A stretch of 64,000 bases of DNA from Aureimonas endophytica. GTDB lineage: Bacteria > Pseudomonadota > Alphaproteobacteria > Rhizobiales > Rhizobiaceae. Each line of letters starts with the position of its first letter. The stretch's first letter is position 1. Below are positions 38,661 to 47,439 of this stretch, in pieces. The notes below the pieces were generated by a model, which was given only the letters and a program-made list of their open reading frames with translations, had not been told where the DNA came from and ran no database searches. Location of the stretch: assembly GCF_014642635.1 (NCBI RefSeq), contig NZ_BMIQ01000001.1, forward strand, positions 372,001 to 436,000, read 5' to 3'. The position numbers were made by a program, and so were the translations under genes.

Positions 38661-38675
38661 GTTAGGGTTAATCAA
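38661..38675. promoter_or_regulatory. GTTAGGGTTAA motif upstream of the M23 gene
   Basis: This 11-mer (38661-38671), extended to ATCA, is the second copy in the window; on the minus strand it reads TTAACCCTAAC, with the TTAACC half of a CtrA site. Evidence is only the repeat and the half-site. Confidence 0.25.
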
Positions 38676-38689
38676 TCCTCAAGATCGGG

Positions 38690-39160
38690 TCAGCCGGCGA
38701 AAAGTTCAGTCGCTTTTTCCAAGACCTCGGCGGCGTGGTTCGGCACCTTCACCTTCGGCCAGACCGCCTTCGCGACGCCCTCGGCGTCGAAGAGGACGGT
38801 GGTGCGCTCGACACCCATATATTTGCGCCCGTACATGCTCTTCTCCGCCCAGACGCCGAGCGCTTGAAGGAGGGATTTTTCCTCATCCGAAAGGAGCGTC
38901 ACGGTAAGATCGTGCTTGTCGCGGAACTTGCCGTGCTTCTTCACCGGGTCCGGCGAGGCTCCGACGACCCTGACGCCGATCGTCTCGAATTCGGGCAGCC
39001 GTTCGGAGAATTCCGAGGCTTCCTGGGTACAGCCTGACGTATCGTCCTTGGGATAGAGGAAGAGAACGAAAGGCCGACCCGCGAGTTCGGACAGGGTGAC
39101 CATGCCGCCACGATCGTCCGGGAGAGAGAAGTCGGGGCAGCGATCGCCGACCGAGATCAT
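38690..39160 (-). CDS. bcp: thioredoxin-dependent thiol peroxidase (BCP)
   Basis: A 156-residue peroxiredoxin of the BCP/PrxQ group that reduces hydroperoxides using thioredoxin. The peroxidatic Cys44 lies in DDTSGCTQEA; the second Cys five residues later, present in many PrxQ, is absent, so it would be a 1-Cys or atypical form. The start at 39160 (MISVGDRCPDFSLP) has AAGGAAGG upstream; an earlier in-frame ATG would add about 19 residues without support. It is divergent from the AsmA-like gene. Confidence 0.94.
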   Translation of the reverse strand: MISVGDRCPDFSLPDDRGGMVTLSELAGRPFVLFLYPKDDTSGCTQEASEFSERLPEFETIGVRVVGASPDPVKKHGKFRDKHDLTVTLLSDEEKSLLQALGVWAEKSMYGRKYMGVERTTVLFDAEGVAKAVWPKVKVPNHAAEVLEKATELFAG

Positions 39161-39299
39161 GATTGCGCCTTCCTTTGATCCGAGAGCCATGGCATCGACA
39201 ACGGGCCGTGCCATGATCGTCCTTCTCCCGTTTGCCTGCCCGATGCAACTGCCCGCGCGGGACGGGATGAAGACGCGTGCCGCGCCGGGTGCTCGCTGA

Positions 39300-42200
39300 A
39301 TGGCGCGTCTGACCCGGGGATGCCTCGCGCTGGCAAGCGTCCTCATCACCGTTCTCGTTCTTCTCGGCGCCGGCCTCTTCGTGCTCTTCGACAGCATGGC
39401 GGGCCGCAATTTCGTGCAGGAACAGACCGAAGCCCTGGTCGATCGTCTGCTCGGTGCGGACTACCGGACGGAGTTCGGCCATCAGTCGATCAGTCTCGGC
39501 GAGGGCGAGCTTCGGCTGCGCTGGAGCGACGTGACGGTCGAACGGCTCGGCGTCGTCCAGCCGCAGCTTGCCGTCCGCTCCGTCGCGATCGGCCTCGATG
39601 GCATGTCGCTGCTCACCGGCCGGATCGAGGCGCGATCCCTGGAGATCGAGGGAGCGGCGATCGATATCACCGGCAATCCGGCCGCCGCCGAAGCGGCGGC
39701 GACGGCCGAGGGTCTGGCGCCGCAGCCGGACGTGACGCCCGTTGCGCCGCCGGTCGAACCCGCCGCCGCCGAGCGCCTGTTGCCGGCGCTGATGCAGCGC
39801 ATTCTCGGCCAGTCGGAACGGCAGCTCGCGACGCTGGCCCGGATCGGCATCGATTCGGTCGAGCTTGCCGATGTCCGCCTGACCGCCCCGATCGCGCCCG
39901 GCGGCACGCCCTTCGTCGTGCGGATCGAACATCTCGGCATGGATCTCAGCGATCCTCGCGCCATGAGCCTGTCCGGCCTCCTCGCCGTCGACAGGACGGA
40001 GGTGCCGGTCGAGGCGGGCATCTCCTTCGACGAAAGCCGCGCGAAGCTCGTCTCGGCCCGCTCGCGCATCGGCCCAGTGCGGCTCGGCGAACTCGTGCCG
40101 CCGACGCCGGCGGAGGACACGAAGAGCCAGCGGCCTTTCGCCACGGATGGCGATCTGACGCTTTCGCTCGATGTCGACACGCGCCCGGAGGACGGAAAGC
40201 GCGCCGCCCGCATCGGCCTGTCGCTCGGCGAAGGCCATGTGCAGGAAGGGCGCGGCCATAGCGAGATCGAGAGCGTCGCCCTCGCCCTCGACTATCTCGA
40301 AGGCGAGGACCGGATCGCGATCGGCCCGAACCGCATCGCGGCGGACGGCTTCGAGATGGCGCTCGATGGCGAGATCTCGCCGGTCTATGACGGCACTGAG
40401 AAACGCCGTTTCAACGGCTTCTCGATCGACCTCGCCTCACGCCAGTTGCGCTCGGCCGTCGGTTCGGCGAGCGGCCGTTTCCAGGACGGCGTCTTGAAGC
40501 TCAAGGCGCGGACCGATCTCGACGCGCGCGCCGTCGATCTCTCGCTGCTGGACCTTCGGGCGGGTGGCGGGTCGCTGACCGGCAGCGCCACCTATCGCTT
40601 CGCCGATCCCGACGCGGTGACGGAGCTGCGCATCGACGCCGCGCGGCTGCCGGCCGCCGTGGTGAAGGCCTTCTGGCCCTTCAACGTGGCGCTCGGCGCC
40701 CGGCGCTGGGTGGAGGCGAATGTCGGCGACGACGGCGCGGTGACGGCCGGCTTCGTCGCCTTGAAAGCGGCGCGGCGGCGTTTCGCGGAAACCGCGAAGC
40801 CTGGCAAGGCTTTCGATCCCAGCGAGCTGGAAGTGCGGTTCGATCTCGAAGGCCTGTCCTCGAAGAGCTTCGGCCAGTTGCCCGAGCTTCTGGACGCCGA
40901 TGGCACCGTCGAGGTGCATGGCGGCGATACGCTGGTCAGCGTCGCCTCGGCCGCCGTGGCGGGCATGCCGGACGCGAAAGTCGAAGGCGGCCTCGTCAGC
41001 TTCAGCAAGAATCCGAACGAGACGTCGCAGCAGAGCGACGCCAAGGTCGTCGTCAATCTCGTGGGCAAGGTGCCGGCGCTGCTCGCCATCGCCGCTAGTC
41101 CGCCCTTGCGGGTCGACACGCATCTGCCGCTGCGCGCCGACAAGACCTCCGGCAGCGCCAAGGTCGTGGCCGATGTCGACCTCCTCGTCGGCGACGACGT
41201 GCCGGATGGCGAGGGGCTGAAGGGCTGGCGTGTCGCCGTCGACCTCAAGGACGCGGCGATCGACGAACCCGTCCTCGGCCGCAAGGTCGGCGATGTCGAC
41301 GGCACGATCACCGTCGCGGGCACTGGGGTCGAGGGGCAGCTGAAGGCGAGCCTCGACGGGGCGCGGGGCGAGGTGAGCTTCAAGCGCTCCTTCGCGCCGG
41401 AGCCGCCGCAGGGACGGCGGATGGAGGCGCAGCTCCGCATGGGCAGCGCCGAGCTCGCCAAGCTGGCCCCGGCGCTCGGCGACGTCATCGAGGGGCCGGT
41501 CGAGGCGAGCCTCGTGGAAGGGCGCGACCAAGCCTATAGTGTCGAGGCCGATCTTTCCGGCGCGTCGCTGAACCTGCCGGCGATCGGCTGGCGGAAGGGC
41601 AAGGGCGTCGATGCCGATCTTTCCTTCGCCCTGTCCGGCAAGGGGGGCGAGCGCGGCACCGAGATCCGCGACCTTCTGTTGAAGGGGGACGGCTTCGTCG
41701 TCTCCGGCCGGGCGCTGATGACGCGCGACGGCCTCGCCAGCGCCGATCTCGACAATGTGGCGCTCAATCCCGGCGACGAGGTGCGGCTGAAGGCGGAGCG
41801 CCGGGAGAACGGCTATTCCCTGGAGATCAAGGGCAGCCAGTTCGACGCGCGCCCGCTGCTCGCGGATCTGCGCAGCAATATCGGCGCCAAGACGGCGACG
41901 CCGCCGAAGGGCGCCGGTCACGAACTCGACGTCTCGGCTTCGGTCGCGAAGGTGCTCGGCTTCGGCAAGGAGACGATCCGCGACTTCTCGCTGAACTATG
42001 CCGGCAACGGCTCGCGCATCGCGGCGCTGTCGATCGCCGGCAAGGCGAAGAACGACAAGGCCTTCACCATCGATCTCTCGCCGCGCGGCGAGGCGCGGTC
42101 GGTGGAGGTGAATGCCGAGGATGCCGGCGCGCTGATCGACTTCACCGGCGCCTATGGCCGCATGGAAGGGGGCAAGCTGTCGCTGTCTCTGCTCGGCTCC

Positions 42201-42692
42201 TACGATCGCGACTATCAGGGGAAGATCCTGGTGAAGGACTTCACCCTGGTGGACGAGCCGCGGCTGTCGCGTCTCGTCGCCTCGCCGGCTTCCCCGGATT
42301 CGCAGAGCCTGTCGCAGGCGGTCGGGCGGGATCTGCGCACCGAACGGGCGACATTCGATCACGCCTCGGCCGGCATCCGCTTCGGCAAGGACGGGCTGCG
42401 CCTCGCCGACGGCATCATTCGCGGCCCGGTCTTCGGCTCGAGCTTCGCCGGGACGCTCTACGACACGCGCAACCAGACGGACATTACCGGCTCCTTCATG
42501 CCGGCCTATGGCCTGAACCGCGTCTTCGGCGCGATTCCCGTGGTCGGCCAGATCCTCGGCAACGGGCGCGAGGGCGGCCTGATCGGCATCACCTACCGGC
42601 TCAGCGGGGCGCTGGCCTCGCCGAAGCTGGAGATCAATCCGATCTCGGCCATCGCCCCCGGCATCTTCCGCAACATCTTCGCCTATCAATAG
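39300..42692 (+). CDS. AsmA-like / DUF3971 giant membrane-anchored protein (YhdP-type)
   Basis: A 1130-residue protein with one N-terminal helix (about 9-32) and a very long periplasmic part made of repeated beta-rich segments, ending in NPISAIAPGIFRNIFAYQ. The closing FAGTLYDTRNQTDITGSFMPAYGLNRVFGAIPVVGQILG is characteristic of the DUF3971/AsmA C-terminal region in YhdP and TamB relatives, which bridge the inner and outer membranes and are thought to carry phospholipids. That role is inferred from the family. A low-complexity Ala/Glu/Pro patch lies near 125-160. It is the largest gene in the window and is convergent with tyrS. Confidence 0.85.
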   Translation: MARLTRGCLALASVLITVLVLLGAGLFVLFDSMAGRNFVQEQTEALVDRLLGADYRTEFGHQSISLGEGELRLRWSDVTVERLGVVQPQLAVRSVAIGLDGMSLLTGRIEARSLEIEGAAIDITGNPAAAEAAATAEGLAPQPDVTPVAPPVEPAAAERLLPALMQRILGQSERQLATLARIGIDSVELADVRLTAPIAPGGTPFVVRIEHLGMDLSDPRAMSLSGLLAVDRTEVPVEAGISFDESRAKLVSARSRIGPVRLGELVPPTPAEDTKSQRPFATDGDLTLSLDVDTRPEDGKRAARIGLSLGEGHVQEGRGHSEIESVALALDYLEGEDRIAIGPNRIAADGFEMALDGEISPVYDGTEKRRFNGFSIDLASRQLRSAVGSASGRFQDGVLKLKARTDLDARAVDLSLLDLRAGGGSLTGSATYRFADPDAVTELRIDAARLPAAVVKAFWPFNVALGARRWVEANVGDDGAVTAGFVALKAARRRFAETAKPGKAFDPSELEVRFDLEGLSSKSFGQLPELLDADGTVEVHGGDTLVSVASAAVAGMPDAKVEGGLVSFSKNPNETSQQSDAKVVVNLVGKVPALLAIAASPPLRVDTHLPLRADKTSGSAKVVADVDLLVGDDVPDGEGLKGWRVAVDLKDAAIDEPVLGRKVGDVDGTITVAGTGVEGQLKASLDGARGEVSFKRSFAPEPPQGRRMEAQLRMGSAELAKLAPALGDVIEGPVEASLVEGRDQAYSVEADLSGASLNLPAIGWRKGKGVDADLSFALSGKGGERGTEIRDLLLKGDGFVVSGRALMTRDGLASADLDNVALNPGDEVRLKAERRENGYSLEIKGSQFDARPLLADLRSNIGAKTATPPKGAGHELDVSASVAKVLGFGKETIRDFSLNYAGNGSRIAALSIAGKAKNDKAFTIDLSPRGEARSVEVNAEDAGALIDFTGAYGRMEGGKLSLSLLGSYDRDYQGKILVKDFTLVDEPRLSRLVASPASPDSQSLSQAVGRDLRTERATFDHASAGIRFGKDGLRLADGIIRGPVFGSSFAGTLYDTRNQTDITGSFMPAYGLNRVFGAIPVVGQILGNGREGGLIGITYRLSGALASPKLEINPISAIAPGIFRNIFAYQ

Positions 42693-42703
42693 GCGAGAGG
42701 CGG

Positions 42704-42725
42704 CCGCCCGGTTCAGACCGGGCGG
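42704..42725. terminator. stem-loop between convergent AsmA-like and tyrS genes
   Basis: CCGCCCGGT (42704-42712) pairs perfectly with ACCGGGCGG (42717-42725) around a TCAG loop that contains the tyrS stop codon. It can serve as a bidirectional end signal, although no U-run is present. Confidence 0.5.
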
Positions 42726-43957
42726 ACGAGGACGTGCTTCTTCTTGCCGAGCGAGAGCTTGGCGACGCCGCCCTCCAAAAGATCGGCAGGTCCGATCACC
42801 CGCTTCTCGTCCTCGACGACGACATCGTTGAGGCGCACCGCGCCGCCCTTCATGTGCCGCCGCACCTCGCCGTTCGATGCGGCGAAGCCGGCCGCGACGA
42901 AGAGCGACAGGAGGCCGATGCCCGCCTCGAACTCGGCGGCGGCGACCTCATGCGTCGGCAGCGACGCGGAGAGCGCGCCTTCCTCGAAGGTCTGGCGCGC
43001 CGTCTCGGCCGCGCCCTCCGCCGCCTCGCGGCCATGCAGCAGCGTCGTAATCGCCGTGGCGAGCACCTTCTTCGCCTCGTTGATCTCCGAGCCGCCAAGC
43101 GCCTCCAGCCGCGCGATCTCGTCCATCGGCAGGGTCGTGTAGAGCTTCAGGAAGCGGCCGACATCGGCGTCTTCCGTGTTCCGCCAATATTGCCAGAAGT
43201 CGTAGGGGCTCAGCATGTCGGCGTTGAGCCAGACGGCGCCGTTCGCCGACTTGCCCATCTTGGCGCCGGAAGCGGTGGTCAGAAGCGGGCTCGTCATGGC
43301 GTAGAGCTGCGGCGTGCCCATGCGATGGCCGAGATCGATGCCGTTGACGATGTTGCCCCACTGGTCGGAGCCGCCCATCTGGAGGCGGCAGTCCAGGCGC
43401 TTGTTCAGCTCCACGAAATCATAGGCCTGGAGGATCATGTAGTTGAATTCGAGGAAGCTCAGCGACTGCTCGCGATCGAGGCGCAGCTTCACCGAATCGA
43501 AGGACAGCATGCGGTTGACCGAGAAATGCCGCCCGACATCGCGCAGGAACTCCACATAGTTCAGCCCGAGCAGCCAGTCGGCATTGTTGACCATGCGGGC
43601 CTGCCCGTCGAAATCGAGAAGGCGCGAGAAGACCTTGCGGATGCCGACGAGATTGTCCTCGATGCCTTCGGGGGTCAGAAGCTTGCGCGCCTCGTCCTTG
43701 AAGGACGGATCGCCGATCATCGAGGTGCCGCCGCCCATCAGCGCGATCGGCCGGTGGCCGGTCTCCTGCATCCAATGCAGCATCATGATCTGGATCAGCG
43801 AGCCGGCATGGAGGCTCGGCGCCGTTGCGTCGAACCCGATATAGCCCGTGACGCTTTCCGTCGCGAAGAGCTTGTCGAGGCCGGCTTCGTCGGAAATCTG
43901 ATGGATGAAGCCGCGCTCCGAGAGGATGCGCAGGAAATCGGACTTGAAAGCGCTCAT
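42713..43957 (-). CDS. tyrS: tyrosyl-tRNA synthetase
   Basis: A 414-residue class I aminoacyl-tRNA synthetase of the TyrZ/TyrS type. It shows the [17 protein letters not shown] start of the Rossmann fold, with HAGS in place of HIGH, the Tyr-binding GGSDQWGN loop near 185-195 and the KMSKS equivalent KMGKS near 235. A C-terminal S4 domain (about 345-410, [18 protein letters not shown]) binds the tRNA variable arm. The start at 43957 ([10 protein letters not shown]) is by homology. It is divergent from anmK by 90 nt. Confidence 0.97.
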   Translation of the reverse strand: MSAFKSDFLRILSERGFIHQISDEAGLDKLFATESVTGYIGFDATAPSLHAGSLIQIMMLHWMQETGHRPIALMGGGTSMIGDPSFKDEARKLLTPEGIEDNLVGIRKVFSRLLDFDGQARMVNNADWLLGLNYVEFLRDVGRHFSVNRMLSFDSVKLRLDREQSLSFLEFNYMILQAYDFVELNKRLDCRLQMGGSDQWGNIVNGIDLGHRMGTPQLYAMTSPLLTTASGAKMGKSANGAVWLNADMLSPYDFWQYWRNTEDADVGRFLKLYTTLPMDEIARLEALGGSEINEAKKVLATAITTLLHGREAAEGAAETARQTFEEGALSASLPTHEVAAAEFEAGIGLLSLFVAAGFAASNGEVRRHMKGGAVRLNDVVVEDEKRVIGPADLLEGGVAKLSLGKKKHVLVRPV

Positions 43958-44047
43958 GCTTGCGGGTCTCGAATGCTGGAAAGAGCCCGTGAAACCGGGC
44001 ATTGGCCGGGGTTTACCAGCCTCGCCGGGAAATGAAAGGGCGCGCCC

Positions 44048-45193
44048 ATGGGCAGGAGCCAGGCGATTCGCGCGATCGGCCTGATGAGCGGCACATCGAT
44101 GGACGGCATCGACGTGGCGCTGATCGAGACCGATGGCGAGAGCCATGTCCGCCGTCTCGGCGCGGCGGGCTTTCCCTACGATGCCGGATTCCGCCGGCGC
44201 CTCGCCGAGGCGCTGGACGAGGCGAAGGCGCTTCGCGAGCGCGAGGCGCGGCCCGGTTCCCTGGCGGCCGTGGAGCGCGAGCTGACCGACCGCCATGCCG
44301 AGGCGGTGCACCGCTTCGCGGACGAAAACGGGCTCGACCTTCGCGACATCGGCGTCGTCGGCTTCCACGGCCAGACGTTGCTGCACCGGCCGCAGGAGGG
44401 GCTGACGGTGCAGCTCGGCGACGGCCCGCGCCTCGCCGAGGCGCTCGGGCGCGACGTCGTCTTCGACATGCGCGCCGCCGACATGCGGGCGGGCGGCCAG
44501 GGCGCACCGCTGATTCCCGCCTATCATGCGGCGCTCGCCGCCGGCCTGCCGGACGAGCAGCGCCGCTATCCCATCGCCTTCGTGAATATCGGCGGCATCT
44601 CCAACATCACCGCGATCGACGGCGACACGGCGCCGATCGCCTTCGACAGCGGACCCGGCAATGCGCTGATCGATCAATGGGTCGCGCGCGAAGCCGGCAT
44701 TCCCTTCGACCAGGACGGGGCGGTGGCGAGCGAGGGCCATGTCGATACTGGCCTGGCCGAGGCCTATCTGGCCGCGCCCTTCTTCGACAAGCCAGCGCCG
44801 AAATCGCTCGACCGCTTCGATTTCGCGGTGCCGGAGCCCGGCGCCGGTGCGCTGGAGGATGTCGCCCGCACGCTCTGCTTCGTCGCGGCCGAGGCGGTGC
44901 TGAAGGCTGCCGCGCATCTGCCGGCCACGCCGAAGACCTGGATCGTCGGCGGCGGCGGCCGCAAGCATCCGGCGATCATGGCGGATCTGAAGGCGGGCGC
45001 GGCGCGGCGAGGGGCGCGGGTCTGGTTGGCCGAGGAGGCGGGGCTCGACGGTGACGCGCTGGAGGCCGAGGCTTGGGCCTATCTCGCGGTGCGCTCGCTG
45101 AAGGGCCTGCCTTTGTCCTGGCCTTCGACGACCGGATGCCGCCGGCCGGTGACGGGCGGGGTGCTGGCGCGGTTCACGCCCCGCCAGCCTTGA
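44048..45193 (+). CDS. anmK: anhydro-N-acetylmuramic acid kinase
   Basis: A 381-residue sugar kinase that phosphorylates and opens anhydro-MurNAc, the first cytosolic step in peptidoglycan recycling. The N-terminal [12 protein letters not shown], the VGFHGQT block near 100, [10 protein letters not shown] near 180, the [10 protein letters not shown] metal/ATP block near 200 and [11 protein letters not shown] near 300 are all family signatures. A 381-residue length is normal. The tyrS/anmK divergent arrangement is common in rhizobia. Confidence 0.95.
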   Translation: MGRSQAIRAIGLMSGTSMDGIDVALIETDGESHVRRLGAAGFPYDAGFRRRLAEALDEAKALREREARPGSLAAVERELTDRHAEAVHRFADENGLDLRDIGVVGFHGQTLLHRPQEGLTVQLGDGPRLAEALGRDVVFDMRAADMRAGGQGAPLIPAYHAALAAGLPDEQRRYPIAFVNIGGISNITAIDGDTAPIAFDSGPGNALIDQWVAREAGIPFDQDGAVASEGHVDTGLAEAYLAAPFFDKPAPKSLDRFDFAVPEPGAGALEDVARTLCFVAAEAVLKAAAHLPATPKTWIVGGGGRKHPAIMADLKAGAARRGARVWLAEEAGLDGDALEAEAWAYLAVRSLKGLPLSWPSTTGCRRPVTGGVLARFTPRQP

Positions 45194-45202
45194 GATGTCG
45201 CG

Positions 45203-45235
45203 TCGCGAGCGGTGCCATTTCGGCGCCGCTCGCGA
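45203..45235. terminator. long stem-loop between convergent anmK and hydrolase genes
   Basis: TCGCGAGCGG (45203-45212) pairs perfectly with CCGCTCGCGA (45226-45235); four further pairs (one G-U) extend the stem to a five-base ATTTC loop. It is ideally placed between two convergent genes to end both, though no U-run is visible. Confidence 0.55.
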
Positions 45236-45253
45236 GCCGGTGTCCTTCCTCGC

Positions 45254-45928
45254 CTATTTCAGGCGCTTCGGGCGGATGTCGGTCAGCTCGCCCTTCAGGC
45301 GGCGGTCCAGATAGTCGGCGCATTCGGCGAGCAGGAGCTCGGTATGGTCCGAGTAGAAATGATTCGCGCCCTCCACCGTCTTCTGGGTGATGAGGATGCC
45401 CTTCTGCGTCTTCAGCTTGTCGACCAGCGTCTGCACGTCCTTCGGCGGCGCGACTCGGTCCTTGTCGCCATGAATGATGAGGCCGGAGGACGGGCAGGGG
45501 GCGAGGAAGGAGAAGTCGTAGGAATTCGGCTGCGGCGAGATCGACATGAAACCCTCGATTTCCGGCCGACGCATCAGGAGCTGCATGCCGATCCAGGCGC
45601 CGAAGGAATAACCCGCGACCCAGCAATGCTTCGAATCGGGATGCAGGCTCTGCACCCAGTCCAGCGCCGCCGCCGCGTCGGAAAGCTCGCCCGCCCCGTG
45701 GTCGAACTCGCCCTGGCTCCGGCCGATGCCGCGGAAATTGAAGCGCAGCGTCGTGAAGCCCCGCTCCACGAACATGTAGAAGAGCTGGTAGACGATCTGG
45801 TTGTTCATCGTGCCGCCGAAGCGCGGATGGGGATGCAGAACGATGGCGATCGGCGCGTTCTTTTCCTTGCTCGGCTGGTAGCGACCTTCGAGACGTCCGG
45901 CGGGACCGTTGAAAATTACCTCGGGCAT
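45254..45928 (-). CDS. alpha/beta hydrolase (DUF/YsgA-type dienelactone-like)
   Basis: A 224-residue cytosolic hydrolase. It has the family N terminus VIFNGPAGRLEGRYQPS, the LHPHPRFGGTMNN loop, the LRFNFRGIGRSQGEFDHG block near 60-75, the nucleophile elbow AGYSFGA near 107, the acid in HGDKDRVAPP near 165 and the histidine in GANHFYSDH near 195. The catalytic triad therefore looks complete. The physiological ester or thioester is unknown. It is divergent from the suf operon, and its promoter overlaps the iron-control region. Confidence 0.88.
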   Translation of the reverse strand: MPEVIFNGPAGRLEGRYQPSKEKNAPIAIVLHPHPRFGGTMNNQIVYQLFYMFVERGFTTLRFNFRGIGRSQGEFDHGAGELSDAAAALDWVQSLHPDSKHCWVAGYSFGAWIGMQLLMRRPEIEGFMSISPQPNSYDFSFLAPCPSSGLIIHGDKDRVAPPKDVQTLVDKLKTQKGILITQKTVEGANHFYSDHTELLLAECADYLDRRLKGELTDIRPKRLK

Positions 45929-45988
45929 GTGCGATCCTATGACAACGCGAACGCGAAAGGCCGCGCCTTGACGGGGGAAGGGCGGCCT

Positions 45989-46016
45989 TTTACTCTTACT
46001 TTAGAACGGCTATAAA
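45989..46016 (+). promoter_or_regulatory. suf operon promoter with Irr-type iron-control (ICE) box
   Basis: The 17-mer at 46000-46016 reads TTTAGAA-CGG-CTATAAA, against the ICE consensus TTTAGAA-N3-TTCTAAA for the rhizobial iron regulator Irr: seven of seven left and five of seven right bases match. TTTACT (45989-45994) and TATAAA (46011-46016), 16 nt apart, could be -35 and -10, so Irr would sit on the -10. Promoter assignment is inference. Confidence 0.55.
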
Positions 46017-46022
46017 CTACTG

Positions 46023-46056
46023 CGCCCGCTGAAGGCGCTATGTAGTTCAGCGGGCG
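46023..46056. promoter_or_regulatory. perfect 11-bp inverted repeat in the suf leader
   Basis: CGCCCGCTGAA (46023-46033) and TTCAGCGGGCG (46046-46056) flank a 12-base spacer. It lies just downstream of the proposed promoter and 58 nt before the first suf-cluster start. It would form a stable RNA hairpin at the start of the transcript or bind a dimeric regulator. Confidence 0.5.
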
Positions 46057-46113
46057 GCGGCAATTCAAGAAATTTGCGCTCGGTTCAATCGATAAGGACT
46101 CCGCGAGCGGCAG

Positions 46114-47304
46114 ATGGCACCCGTCGGGCGACGCATCTATCTCGATCACAACGCGACCGCGCCGCTTCTTCCCGAGGCGCGGGCGGCTTTGCTCGCCGCA
46201 TTGGATCAGGTCGGCAACCCGTCCTCGGTCCATGCCGAGGGCCGGGCGGCGCGCGCGCTCGCCGAGACGGCGCGGCGAAATGTCGCTTCCCTCGTCGGCG
46301 CCTCGGCCGAAGCCGTCACCTTCACCGCCAGCGCGACGGAATCGGCGATGACGGTGCTCACGCCGGAATGGTATCGCGACGGCGCCGAAGATCGCCGGAC
46401 GGCGCTGGCCGTTCTCGCAACCGATCACCCCGCCCTTCGCGAAGGGGGGCGCTTCGCCCCGGACGATGTAACGCGGCTGCCCGTCGATGCGACGGGCGTC
46501 ATCAATCTCGGCGCTCTCGACGCCTGGCTCGCGCGGCTCGACGGCGCTCCGGCTCTGCTAGCGCTCTGTCTCGCCAATGGCGAGACGGGAGTTCTCCAGC
46601 CGCTGGCCGCCATCCGCGAACGTCTCGAGGGGCGTGACGTGCTTCTCGTCCTCGACGTGGTCCAGGCCGTCGGCCGCCTGTCGTTCGACATCGGCGCCAG
46701 CGGCGCGGCGGCCGTGATTCTCTCCGGCCACAAGCTCGGCGCGGCAAAGGGCGTCGGTGCTCTGATCCTCGCCGATGACGGCCTGCGGCCCGCGCGCCTC
46801 GTCGCGGGCGGCGGACAGGAGAAGGGGCTGCGCTCCGGCACGGAAGCCCTGCCGGCGATCGCGAGCCTCGGCGCGGCGGCCCTCGTCGCGGCGGCCCGGG
46901 CGGATGCCGGAACGGCTCGCCTCGGGGCGTTGCGGGATCGGATCGTCGCGCGGCTGGAGGCGGCGGGCTGTCGCTTCACGTGGTTGGGCGCGGCCGCGTC
47001 GCGGCTGGACAATACGCTGGCGCTCGCCATACCGGGTCTCAAGGCGGAAAGCGCGCAGATCGCGCTCGATCTGGAAGGCTTCGCGGTTTCGGCGGGTTCG
47101 GCCTGCTCCTCCGGCAAGGTCGGGCCGAGCCATGTGCTTGCCGCGATGGTCGATGGCGGCGCGGCGGCCGAGCGAGACGGCGGCCTGCTGCGCGTCAGCC
47201 TTGGCTTCGAGACCTCGGAAGAGGATGTCGAGGCCTTCGCGGCGGCGCTCGCCGGCATCGTCGCACGGGCCCAGGCCCGGGACCTCGCGCGCCGGGCGGC
47301 TTGA
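46114..47304 (+). CDS. cysteine desulfurase, NifS/IscS class
   Basis: A 396-residue class V aminotransferase-fold enzyme that takes sulfur from cysteine and hands it to Fe-S scaffolds. It has the N terminus RIYLDHNATAPLLPEA, the PLP lysine in SGHKLGAAKG near 208, the RSGTEALPAI stretch near 250 and the persulfide Cys in SAGSACSSGKVGPSH near 330, the longer-loop group I arrangement. A group II enzyme (SufS) is encoded later in the same operon. Some rhizobia place an IscR gene here; none is present. It precedes sufB by 135 nt. Confidence 0.92.
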   Translation: MAPVGRRIYLDHNATAPLLPEARAALLAALDQVGNPSSVHAEGRAARALAETARRNVASLVGASAEAVTFTASATESAMTVLTPEWYRDGAEDRRTALAVLATDHPALREGGRFAPDDVTRLPVDATGVINLGALDAWLARLDGAPALLALCLANGETGVLQPLAAIRERLEGRDVLLVLDVVQAVGRLSFDIGASGAAAVILSGHKLGAAKGVGALILADDGLRPARLVAGGGQEKGLRSGTEALPAIASLGAAALVAAARADAGTARLGALRDRIVARLEAAGCRFTWLGAAASRLDNTLALAIPGLKAESAQIALDLEGFAVSAGSACSSGKVGPSHVLAAMVDGGAAAERDGGLLRVSLGFETSEEDVEAFAAALAGIVARAQARDLARRAA

Positions 47305-47439
47305 AAAGACGGGAACAGACGGCCGAGTCGAGCCTTAAAACTTGACTCTGACACACCATATGATGCTGGAGGCTCAGCCGACAGCGCAGACGAAACCGAC
47401 CGCCGGGCAGGATTGGCCCGGCGCGTATGGAGCGACCCC

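Noticed and set aside
47333-47362. Internal promoter TTAAAA-N18-TATGAT before sufB
   Set aside because: Possible, but the match is weak and sufB can be read from the upstream promoter; not enough to list.
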